Of a stretch of 64,000 nt of DNA, positions 22,684-33,052 are shown piece after piece. The stretch is from Muscardinus avellanarius (Eukaryota > Chordata > Mammalia > Rodentia > Gliridae), in contig OY726561.1 of the NCBI GenBank assembly GCA_963383645.1, forward strand, positions 30,112,826 through 30,176,825. Direction: 5' to 3'. A program made the translations under genes and the position numbers. Every line of letters starts with the position of its first letter. Positions within the stretch are counted from its first letter, which is position 1. A model generated the notes under the pieces. That model made no database searches and was not told the DNA's origin. It saw only the letters and a list, made by a program, of their open reading frames with translations.

Positions 22684-22872
22684 TGGGTAAAGTGGCACAT
22701 GCCTGTAATCCTAGTCCTTGGGAGGGAGATAGGAAGACTACAGGTTTGAGGACAGTCTCAGCAACTTGGTGAAATCCTCAGCAACGTATCCAGAACCTGT
22801 TTCAAAATAAAACCTGATATAGATTAGGTTATAGAATGGCCCTGAGTTCAATCCTCAGGGCCATGTCAATTA
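22684..22872 (+). mobile_element. B1-ID SINE, old
   Basis: TGGGTAAAGTGGCACATGCC head, CCTGTTTCAAAATAAAACC middle, and a CCTGAGTTCAATCCTCAGGG ID-type box-B end. The ID end is closer to a normal tRNA-Ala-type box B than in the young copies. Confidence 0.8.
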
Positions 22873-23355
22873 AAAAACAATTAAGGGCCCAGAAAATTCT
22901 ACTTTTCTTTGCTCTTTCATATACTCTCTTCAAGATATACTTTCTTAGAGTTTCTGATTGTCTGATAGATAATTGATGGATTAATTGGTTGAGCAAGCAT
23001 GCACGCTTATACTGAAAACATGTGTTAATAAAGATTTCCTTTGTCTTTCTCTGTTAACTATTTTTCCACAACTCTTTTGTTCTTTTTCATGCTCTAGAAA
23101 AATAGCATGAAAATTTCCATTTATCTATATGTATATATGTGTGTATGTATGTATACAATATACAGAGTGGGTTTCCTAAAGACAAATTAATTTGCATTAT
23201 AATAGTCCATCAAAAATTATATAGTTTTCTTCTTTCAAGGCTTTTAAAGTTCAGATATAGTTTCTTCTGTCTAGAATTAAGCACAGTGGAATGGGATGAA
23301 GTTTCTGAACGGATTTGTTTCTGAAGGCAAAGTTCAGAGTTCTTGTCCCAACTTT

Positions 23356-23564
23356 TTTTTGTGTGTGTGGGTATGGTGATGTAACCCAGGGGTATTCAAC
23401 CTTCGAGCTACACCCCCTGCCCTATTTTTTATTCTTTATTTTGAAACAGGGTCTCACTAAGTTGCAGAGGGCCTCACTAAGTAGCTGAGGCTGTCCTTGA
23501 ACCACGATCCTCTGGTCTCAGCCTCCCAAATTCTGGGATTACAAGCGTGCACCACCATGCCCAG
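23356..23564 (-). mobile_element. B1-ID SINE (tgaggccc-type) with perfect TSD
   Basis: On +: T-rich tail, GATGTAACCCAGGGGTATTC, GTCTCACTAAGTTGCAGAGG, and CACCACCATGCCCAG at the end. CTTGTCCCAACTTT occurs exactly at 23342-23355 and 23565-23578. Confidence 0.95.
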
Positions 23565-23914
23565 CTTGTCCCAACTTTAATGTATGTGCTTGGTTCTCTC
23601 AGTATGGGGCATTTCCGATATCTAAGGAGAAGAAGCCTCAATATTAAAAGGGGAAAGAGACAGAAGACATACTAACATAGCTAAGATCCATTTCTTCTCT
23701 AAAGAATTTAGTTTGTGATGCAGAGAAATAATCATCTACTGATGTTAGGGAAGGCAAAGAATTTGATAGTGACAAAGAGAAAGCCAATGCTAACAGAATC
23801 TTGAGAAAAGTAGCATTATAATATTGTTAAGGTTTTTCAAATACCTCTCATTGGAGCTCTGACATTTTGCTCTAAAAGATAATGCCAGTTGAATATAAGA
23901 AAACTGCTTTAATG

Positions 23915-25856
23915 GTAGGCTCATTCCCATTCCAAAGTGGTTGGACTGATTTTCAATCCCACCAACAATATTTTAGAGTTCCCACTTCTCTACATCCTCG
24001 CCAGCATTTGTTGCTGTGTTTTAAATGATTGCCATTCTCCTTGCAGTTAGGTCAAATCTCAGGGTAGTTTTGATTTGCATCTCTCTGGTTGCTAATGATG
24101 TTGAACAATTTTGCATGTATTTATTGGCCAATCAAATTTCTTTTGTGAAGTGTCTATTTAGTTAACTTGCCCATTTTATTAGGTTATTTGCTTTCTTAGT
24201 GGTGAGTTTCTTTAGTTATCTGTATATTCTAGATATTAGTCCTCTATTGGAGGAGTGGTTGGCAAAAATTTTAATCCCACTCCATTGGTTCTCTGTTGAG
24301 GTTCTTGATAGTTTCCTTTGCATTACAGAAGTTTTCCAGTTTAATGCAATCCCAGGTATTGATCCTCCTTTTAGTTTCTTGTGCCTTTTGGTTCTTGTTG
24401 AGAAAGTTTCTACCTGTGCCGATGTGTTGAAGGATCTATGACCTCTTCAAGGAGCTGCAAGGTCTCTAGTCTGATTACCATGTCTTTGATCCATCTTGAA
24501 TTGACCCTCGTGCAGGGTGAGAAAGTAGGGTTTATTTTCATTTTTCTTCAAATGTTTAACTAGCTTTGCCAACACCATTTGCTGAAGACACTATCTTTTT
24601 TTCAGTATACAATTTTGGCCTCTTTGTTAAAAATCAGTTGGCCATAAGTGTGCGGATTTGTTTCTGAGTCTTCTCTTCTGTTCCATTGGTATATGTGTTT
24701 GTTTTTGTGCCAATATGATCCTGTTGTTATTAGTATAGCTTTGTAGTATAGTTTGAAGTAAGGTATTGTGATACTTCTTGCATGGTTCTTGTTGCTGGGA
24801 ACTACTTATGGCTATTCTAGATCTTATGTTTTTCCAAATAAGTTCGGAAAATAGACTGAGGAATTTAAGGACTGATTTTTTTTAATTTATGAGGAATGAC
24901 CTTTTTAATTTAATGGGTATTGTATTGAATCTGTAGATCACTTTTGAAATAATGTCTATTTTGATAATATTTACTCAGCCTATCCAAAAACGTAAAAGAT
25001 CTTTTCATGTCTTAATGCCTTCTTTGACTTCCTTTTTTAATGTTTTATAATTTTCTTCATATAATCCTTTTACCTTCTCGGTTAGGTTTAGCCCTAAGTA
25101 TTTTATTTTTTGTGTGTGTGGGATATCCTGATTGGAAGTAGTTTCTGGATTTCTTTTTCATTGATTTATGGTTAGCATAGAGAAAAGCTTCTGATATTTT
25201 TAAAATCCAGCAATACCACTTTTGGTTATCTACCCAAAAGAATGCAAACCAAACTACCAAATTAACACATACACATCTATGTTCATACCCACACAATTCA
25301 CAATTGTCAAACTATGGAACCAGCCAAGATGTTCATCAATAGATAAATGGATTACAAAACTACTTTGTATATATGTATATATACAAAATTATATATAATT
25401 TCCATTATATATATTTTTATATTTACTCAGCCATAAAGAAGAAAAATATATGTCATTTACAGGAAAATGGATGGAACTGGAAAACATTATGCTAAGAGAG
25501 ATTAGTCAGTCACAAAAAGTAAAAAATTGGATGGTCTTCCAAATATGTGGAAGCTAGGAAGAAAAAGGGTCACATGAGAAACTCTAGAGAAAGGAGAAGC
25601 CACAGATGAGCAAATAAGGCAACCTAATTTAGGCAGATGGGAAGGGGAGGAGGGAAATTCCCTAATGTACATGATATACATTCACAAACATATCAAAGTT
25701 AATCACTAAGCTAACATGAGATGGAGGGAGAGGGAGGAATGAGCTGAGAATTGAAGAAGGGCTAATTGGGTGACTTGTGCATGTATGCCTCTACCATCTT
25801 GTGCCTCATTAAGATGTATGACTACAATGCACCAGTAAGAAATTTTTTAAAAATAC
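23915..25856. mobile_element. 5'-inverted (twin-primed) L1, truncated
   Basis: Two L1 pieces in opposite orientations form one insertion. 23915-25185 is L1 antisense, running from the 3' UTR start (CCAAAGTGGTTGGACTGA) back through the ORF2 end. 25195-25856 is L1 sense, starting CCAGCAATACCACTT and ending GATGTATGACTACAATGCACC plus an A-rich tail. The pieces are adjacent parts of the L1 sequence with only a small gap between them. An exact 13-bp TSD (AACTGCTTTAATG, 23902-23914 and 25857-25869) flanks the whole, which shows one event rather than two. Confidence 0.92.
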
Positions 25857-26064
25857 AACTGCTTTAATGACCCAGATAATCAACTAAGCAAATGATCATT
25901 ATTTGGTACTACTAAAATATGTAAAACAAACTAAATATTCATATGACAAATTTGATGAAAAAAATTGATGTATTATTCTCTAAAAGCATCCTGGTTTCTT
26001 ATGTCTGTATTCCCAATGAACACAGACACAGGGGATTTCTGGATGCTTAAAAAAGCTTTATTGG

Positions 26065-26273
26065 AGCCGGGCGTGGTGGTGCATGCTTGTAATCCCTGCA
26101 TTCGGGAAGCTGAGACAGGAGGATCACAATTTGAGGACAGCCTCGGCTACTTAGTGAGGCCCTCTAAAACTCAGTGAGACCCTGTTTCATAATAAAGAAT
26201 AAAAAATAGGGAAGGGGGTGTATCTTTGAGGTCAAATGTCCCTGGGTTCCATCTCCAGACCCGCAAAAAAAAA
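26065..26273 (+). mobile_element. B1-ID SINE (tgaggccc-type)
   Basis: Head AGCCGGGCGTGGTGGTGCAT, middle ACTTAGTGAGGCCCTC, end CTGGGTTCCATCTCCAGACC and an A tail. TSD AAAAAAGCTTTATTGG at 26049-26064 and 26274-26289. Confidence 0.95.
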
Positions 26274-26800
26274 AAAAAAGCTTTATTGGTCACATTCCAA
26301 CTAATTGAAGTCCTACTGTATGCTGTTGCCCATAGTGGTTCTTTATTCATTAATCCACATTATAGTGATTCTGGAATTTTTCAAAAAGATCACTATTTAC
26401 TTGGATTGCACATTTAAACCATCAGTGAATTTTTCTAATGATATTTTAAGGAGTATTTGGACAAGGAATCAGTCATACTGTGGCTACAATCTGCTTTCTC
26501 TGGCAACTAATTATTAATGAAAATAAAAGTCCATACCGATCTTTGCTTATGTAGGCAGTTCACATGAATTCTATGAAGCTACAAGTGAGCAATGAAGGGC
26601 AAACTCTGTGCTCTAAGAACACAATGGCTTCAATATTTGAGTGCAAATATCCCTTTTATTATAACTAAATATATCTTTTACTGGCAGAAGTCAAAGTTGG
26701 AACAATTAAAATAGGATACTGTTTGAAAGTGGATGAGTACATAAATAAAACTTTTTTTTTTTTGGCCTTGCCTAACTCTTGCCCTTTTTTCCATTTGTAG

Positions 26801-27003
26801 ATATTGAAGAACAAGAAAATGAATCTGTGCCCCTATCCTTAAGCCCAGACATCTCCTTAAATAAGTCACAGTTAGATGACTGCCCAAGGGACTCTGGTTG
26901 TTATATCTCATCGGGAAATTCAGATAATGGCAAAGAAGATCTGGAGTCTGAAAATCTGCCTGACATGGTACAGAAGATTACTATCACAGAGCCAAGTGAC
27001 TGA
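26801..27003 (+). CDS. SAMSN1: SAMSN1 last coding exon: acidic C-terminal tail
   Basis: The acceptor is TTTTTTCCATTTGTAG. With the single base carried from the previous exon, the frame reads NIEEQENESVPLSLSPDISL, then NKSQLDDCPRDSGCYISSGN, then SDNGKEDLESENLPDMV, and ends QKITITEPSD with TGA at 27001-27003. The tail is rich in Ser, Asp and Glu, with no predicted fold, and follows the SAM domain directly. Its stretch from NKSQLDDCPRDSG to the stop matches SAMSN1 as I recall it in human and mouse. The Met-initiated ORF at 26779 starts in the intron, and the frame at 26876 is a shadow. Confidence 0.97.
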
Positions 27004-27575
27004 ACCCTCATTCTCGGCTATATATCTACAGATGCACTCCATTTTAACTCTTTTTGTGCTGCAAGATCCAATAGAGAAAGAGAGCTTTGTAAATATAACC
27101 CAAAGTTAAAACGTCTTAATCTGAGGTGATTGTATATAAAAGTTCATATCTCTAAGTTTCCCGAGTACTGTAAATGAGATGTATATTTAACTACTGTATG
27201 TTAATATTTTCCTTGTGTGTATTAGACAGAAGTAATATGTAAGTAAGCCTTTTCTTTATGTGATCTATGTTTTGTTTTAAAAGTACAAAATGATAAAATC
27301 TGAAAAATATCTCACTTTTCTATGACTGCAATGTTTGAATGTACATATATTTATGTATATATACATTCATACATATTATTGGATATATAGTAATAGAGGC
27401 TATTTATGTTGGGTCAGCTTGTCCACATAGCAGCTATATTCATTTTAATATTTATTAGGAATATGTGAGTTAACGTTTGGAGGCATTTTATCCTTGTTCA
27501 TAGTAGAGTTTTACTAATTATCTTTTGTTGATCTCTTCACTCTGTTATCTGGAATAAAATACAGATAGTAATATA
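27004..27575 (+). other. SAMSN1: SAMSN1 3' UTR
   Basis: AT-rich non-coding sequence from the TGA to just beyond the only AATAAA downstream. It includes TATTTATG- and ATTTAT-type AU elements around 27350-27470 that could affect mRNA stability. The end is inferred as about 20 bases after the signal. Confidence 0.75.
27553..27558 (+). terminator. SAMSN1: AATAAA polyadenylation signal
   Basis: The only canonical AATAAA in the 570 bases after the stop codon, in GGAATAAAATACAG. Cleavage would fall near 27570-27580. Confidence 0.7.
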
Positions 27576-27825
27576 CTCTCACTCTTCATTTAGTAAGACT
27601 AATTCTAATAATTGTGCAGATGTTTTGTATTTAAGTATGAATATTCTTAATTTTGACATATCCTAATGTTAATTAAAAAACTAAGTGTATATTATACATT
27701 CCAGATAACTATTATGCGATACATTTTAACATTATATTTTAGACGAAATTTCTCCTACCAAACAAAGTTATATAGTCAGTTTTAACACTTTTCTTTCTGT
27801 TTTCTTTTTCTTGTTTTGTATGTGT

Positions 27826-28022
27826 ATGATAGCAGGGATTGAACCCAGCGGGCATTCATTCTACAAACTACACCCCCGGCACTTAAAATTTTTCTTTGAA
27901 ACACAGTCTATCAAGGCTGCTGAGACTCTCTTTATGATGCTGAGGCTATTCTCCATTCTGAAATCCTCCTGTCTCAGCCTCCCAACTACTGGGATTTCAG
28001 GCATGTACCACCACACCTAGCT
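27826..28022 (-). mobile_element. B1-ID SINE, diverged
   Basis: On +: GCAGGGATTGAACCCAGC at the tail side, CCTCCTGTCTCAGCCTCCCA, and the end GTACCACCACACCTAGC. Confidence 0.87.
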
Positions 28023-28099
28023 GAGTTCTTACTTTATGAATATTAATTATTCACAAATCAATTATCTCACCCTCAACTCAACACTTCATTTCCAGATCT

Positions 28100-29015
28100 A
28101 TGTCATTCAACTTACTAAATACTCCCAGGAAACCTCAATTTGCTGTAGCCACATCTCTATTTTTCTCTATAAATGTGTCTTTTTTTTATTATTCTCAGCC
28201 TATCTTTACTGATACCAACATCCAGCCAGTTATTGAAGCAGGAAATCATTTCTCTCTTTATCTTACATATATTCGTACAAATTCAATAAGCAATCAACCC
28301 CTATGGATTCTACGTCTAGAAATGCTTACATATTCAGGTTTCCTATCCATTCCCACAGTTACTGTCTTACTTTAAAATCTCATGTTATCATGTGTGAAAT
28401 ATTACAATATTTTTCCAATTGACCTCCTCCCTGCTAATCCATCCTACACACAGACTCTAGAAAAGTCTTTCTAACACACAAATAAAAATAAATACTTTCC
28501 TGCTGAAAAATGTGATGGCTTCTCATTTATTTTTAGTATAATACCTAAATATTTTTCCATGATATTTAAGGCCTTTCCCAGCCATTTTTTGCTTACCTTC
28601 CGAGTCACATCTCTACCCTTACTTCTACGCTCACCATAACGATCTACTTTCAGTTTTACAAATCTGCTGTACCCTTTATGGTTTTCCTTATGCTATTCAT
28701 TTTTCTCAAGTGTCTTCTGCTGTTTTTACACTGAAAGTCTCCCGTTGTTCTCTATCTCAAAATTACTACAAAAAGTCACTTAATCTCATAAACCCCCCCA
28801 TGATTTCCTTTGGTGCTTTCTTCTTTGTGTTTTGATAGCAATCCATAAATTGTTGGTTATAGCAATTCTCACATCAGACTTTACAAATGTGTATGATAAC
28901 TACCCTTCCACATGACTGTGCTGTCTCTGTGATAGAAACTATTGTGGTTAGTGTTTTCATTCCCAGATGTTAAATAAGATCTGGCACTAAGTAGGCATTT
29001 AAAAATTTTGCTATA
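28100..29015 (+). mobile_element. L2 LINE relic
   Basis: The order fits the L2 3' region: CTGCTGAAAAATGTGATGGC then TTCTCATTT, ATATTTAAGGCCTTTCCCAGC, TGCTTACCTTCCGAGTC, and the terminal TCTGGCACTAAGTAGGCATTT. Very diverged. The left limit is uncertain. Confidence 0.6.
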
Positions 29016-29157
29016 GTATATTGAAGGTGATGATTATTTCATATATATTAGGTTTCATTTTTATATTTAAACAATTTTACTTACCCTGTAGATAAACACC
29101 TTTCCAAGTTATTTAAAATTTTTAAAGAAATAAGTATTAACAATTCAGGAAAAAAAA

Positions 29158-29161
<4 letters not shown>

Positions 29162-29198
<37 letters not shown>
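29162..29198. repeat. (CA)n microsatellite
   Basis: About 18 CA units. Confidence 0.97.
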
Positions 29199-29200
<2 letters not shown>

Positions 29201-29397
29201 TTTCAAATTTCAAATGCTGGGAAACAACATGACACTGTTAGTCTCTTGTATGGTTTTCCAGATTGATGAGATGGAATCCCACAGGTCAGACAAGGAAAAA
29301 CCCCACAAATCTACCTTTATCATTCCCCTTTCAAAGAAGAAAATAGTATTTCAACCTCAAACATCCAAGATTCTCCCTCTATAATAGCCCCACTCCT

Positions 29398-29619
29398 ATG
29401 TCTACTGATCCCCATAGATTAGAATCTAAATCACAGATATTGGACATAATTGTTTTTAAACATTTACTCAATCGACTGCCTCAGTTTGGTCAAAGAAGGA
29501 TAAATTCTTTATGGAGATTTCAAAAAATTCTAGATTGGGAAGCATCTAAGAAACTACTTGCTAATAAAATAGCAGACATCTCCAAAGAAGTATACTCAGG
29601 CAAAACTTCAGTCCCTTAA
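29398..29619 (+). other. 73-codon open frame, possible retrocopy fragment
   Basis: Opens at ATG 29398 and reads through ILDIIVFKHLLNRLPQFGQR and ASKKLLANKIADISKEVY to a TAA. The composition (Lys/Leu/Ile, few rare residues) looks more protein-like than most chance frames here. I know no matching domain, and there is no upstream coding extension or splice context. It may be a fragment of a decayed processed gene copy or chance. Confidence 0.2.
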
Positions 29620-32048
29620 AAATAAAAGTCTGGTCTCCAGTCAAAGATTTAAAGAAATGCTTTTGAGGCAAAGAGCTGCAAGGGCCTTGAGGAGGTGAAG
29701 CAAAGATAGAGACTGGATTCCTGCAAAGGAGGGATATAGAAAGAAAGCAGAGACACCATAAAATTCAAGTAGCTACAAAAGCAGCCTTGTCTGGGAGTAC
29801 TGCACTGAATAGAGACAGACATATGTGTAGTGAAAATATATACCACATTAAGGGGGTGTTGCTGCCTTTTCCAGATAGATCCCTGAGGCTCTGTCCTCAG
29901 TTTATTCAGTGTGGGGGAGAAGATACTCACAAAAGGAAAACAGTTCTTTCTTTTGACCATTGAAAGCCAAAAAAAGAGAAGTAGAAAGGCAGGAAATATC
30001 TCAACAGTGGATATGAGGAGTCAAAACTTGAATCTATTGCTGCTTTTGTCTGTAAGAGAGACCTGAAGCTGAACCCTTTAAGATTAGGGGCTATTGACAT
30101 TTTAATATTTACAGGACAATCATATTGGCTTTTGGTTTCTAGGTTAAAGTCTGGTTAGATTTCCAATCTCATACATTTTTTTAATCACTCAGTGATATTT
30201 AGACATGGAAAATACATGCTGCCCAAAACTATGTCAAGAAAAGTTCATGGAACCAGAAAATCTGCATTCAAATCACAGTAGATTCTCTTCATTGGAGTTA
30301 GTTAAGTCTCTTAGTATATATACAGTTGTAAAGACTTCCTGGGATGCAGTAACTATTTGATCCCAGAGATTGTCTGTAGTTGTAACCCTCAGTATATTAT
30401 GACAATAGGCATAATTGAATAAATTTTATTCCATATAAGTGGATTAAGCCCTCATCATACTTTTTGAAAGGTGGAAAACTTCAGATCATTTAAATTCTAG
30501 TACCTTCCATATTCTATTGTTGATATAAACATAAATGAATATCATCTTGATATTAGAAGCTTTTCTTTTTCAATCAATTTTACAACAGAGTTAGTAGTTA
30601 AAATAACATTAAACATTTCTAAAATGATTGGCAGCAAAAATGTTTAGGTTTCAGACAACATCTAATTCATTGAGGTTACAGTCAAGTGCCATGCAACTTC
30701 CTGAAAGAGACCAAATTGATGACATTTCATGTTAAGAAACTTCCGTTACAAGAATAATTTCTGAGAAAAATAATATGAAGAAATTTTAGATACTCCCTCT
30801 CTCCCCACGCAGGCACCCCTGTAGTTCCATCACCCCCACCACCTCCAACAAAGAAAGTTGCATAACTAATTGGTATGCAGCCTTCAAGCACTCTCATAAA
30901 GTGAGAAATCATGCTAAAATTATGTGAAAGTGGAGAGAAAAATGAAAAGGAGCTAAATATAGATAAAAGAAAAACAGTTTCTAAATTTGACCTGGTTTTT
31001 GGCCATGGAAATAAAATAAAAGGTAGATTTTATTTTTTCCTACTTGGTATTTTACCACTGAATTCCTCTGAATTTGTTTACCTAAGTACACACACTGGGG
31101 GGTCATGAAGTTGAACCATTTTCTTAGAACTGCATAACTCTGGGCAGGTCATTTATTCTCTAAGATTAGCATTTTTCCCCTTAAGCTACAAAATGGTATG
31201 AATTAAATGAAATAATGGATACAAAGTGCTCAAAACAATGCAGGCAGTATATGCATAATAAACACTGTTTTATAGTCACGATTTCATTTTTATCTACCGA
31301 TGTATGAATATAAAATGAAAGCAGTATACATACTACCATCATGCAGACGTGGACCTGCAGCAATTTGAAATTCCTAGGACACAAATTGTCTGAGGGGTAG
31401 GACAATAGAGTTGGCCAGAAGGAATGAGCAGGGGTCATCTGGTTTAACAGAACTTCTCAGACAAATGTATTTTTATTATGATAGAATATTTCTTTGTTTA
31501 TGTATCTATTCGCCATTTGTATCTCTTCTTTTGTAAACTGTCTATTCCATTCAGTTGCCCATTTCTTGCTAGGGTTATTGATTTTTTGGTGTAAAGTCTT
31601 TTAAGTTCCTTTAGACTCTTGAGTTTTTCCTCTGATGTGTAAAAACTTTTTAGGTTAATGCCGTTCTACCATCCTTGTTTTAATTTCTGCAACTTCGAGG
31701 GTTTTGTTGAGGAAGTTTCTACCTCTGCCTTTAGATTGGTGTGTTGAACCTATGCCCTCCTCTAGTAGCTTCACAGTCTCTGGTCTAATTGCCAGGTCTT
31801 TGATCCATTTCCAGTTGACCCCTGGGCAGGTTGAGAGGTAAAGATTTAGTTCCACTTATCTACAAATGGATAACCAGTTTTCCTAATATCATTTGTTTAA
31901 GAGGCTATCTTTTCTCCAGTATATGTGTCTGGCAGTTTTGTAGAAAATCTGCTGGCTATAAGTGTGTGTATTTGTTCCATTGATCTATGTGTCTGCTTTT
32001 GTGCCAATACCATTCTTTTTGTGCTATAATAGTTCTGTAGTTTAATTT

Positions 32049-32265
32049 CTTTCTTTTTTTTTTTTTTTTTTTTTTTTTTGGTGGTACTGGAAATGGAACC
32101 CAGAGGCTCTACTCCCAGCCCTATTTTATATTTTATTTGGAAACAGGGTATCACTAAGTTGCTGAGAACTTCACTAAGTAGCTGAGGCTGGCTTCGAACC
32201 TGTACGATCCTCCTGTCTCAGCCTCCCAAGCATGGGGATTACAAGCATGTGCCACCACCCTCGGC
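32049..32265 (-). mobile_element. B1-ID SINE inserted in L1
   Basis: A T-run of about 30, then GGTGGTACTGGAAATGGAACC, GTATCACTAAGTTGCTGAGA, and GCCACCACCCTCGGC at the end. TAGTTTAATTT (32038-32048) and TAGTATAATTT (32266-32276) flank it. L1 sequence resumes exactly after it. Confidence 0.93.
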
Positions 32266-32845
32266 TAGTATAATTTGAAGTCAGAAATTGTGATGCCTCC
32301 TGTATGGTTCTTATTGCTGAGAATTGCTTTGGCTATTCTAGTTTTTTTGTTTCTCCATATGAAATTTATGAGTGATTTTTCTAGGTTTGTTAAGAATGAC
32401 ATTGGTATTTTGAAAAGTATTACATTGAGTATGTAGATAATTTTTGGTAAAATGGCCATTTTGCTAATATTTATTCTGCCTATTCAAGAGCAAGGGGAAT
32501 CTTTCTACCTTCCAAAATCTTCTTCAATTTATTTTTTTAGTGTTTTATAATTTTCACTGTAGAGATATTTTTAACTCCTTGGTTAGATATTAGTCATCTG
32601 TCTAATAGGTAAAGATTAATTTAACTCCTTGGTTAAGTTTATTCCTAGGGATTTAATGCAAATCAAGACTATCTTGAGATTCCATCTAACTCAAATCAGA
32701 ATGGCAATCATCAAGAAGTCAGATAACAATAAATGTTGGCAAGGATGTGGGGAATAGGAACTCCTCTACATTGTTGCTGGGATTGCAAACTAGTTCAGCC
32801 TCTATGGAGATCAGTGTGGAGATTCACTCAAAAACTGGGAATAGA

Positions 32846-33052
32846 GGTCGGGTGTCGTGGTGCATACCTGTAATCCCTGCACTTGAGAGGCAAAGACAGG
32901 AGGATCACGCAGGTTCAAAGCCAGCCTCGCTGTCTTAAGAGACCCTGTTTCCAAATAAAAATATAAAAATGGGTCTGGGAATGTAGCCCGGAGGTAGAAG
33001 GGTTTCCAGAAACCCCAGTACCACAAAAAACAAACAAACAAAAAACAAAAAC
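32846..33052 (+). mobile_element. B1-ID SINE (cttaag-type) inserted in L1, perfect TSD
   Basis: GGTCGGGTGTCGTGGTGCAT head, GTCTTAAGAGACCCTG middle, and GGTTTCCAGAAACCCCAGTA end with a (CAAA)n tail. AAAAACTGGGAATAGA at 32830-32845 and 33053-33068 is an exact 16-bp TSD of L1 sequence. Confidence 0.97.

Larger units (their letters stand above)
11012..26800 (+). other. SAMSN1: SAMSN1 last intron, 15.8 kb
   Basis: Runs from GTAAGT at 11012 to TTTTTTCCATTTGTAG ending at 26800. It carries SINEs, a solo-LTR-like repeat (about 13890-14359), a GC-rich block (16740-17115), a degraded tRNA-like sequence (20554-20627), microsatellites and the inverted L1 at 23915-25856. Long stretches show no recognisable element: 11440-11890, 14400-16080, 17120-20540 and 20970-22410. 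Confidence 0.85.

Noticed and set aside
24199..24441. 80-codon frame inside L1
   Set aside because: It is on the wrong strand of the antisense ORF2 fragment, so it is a shadow.
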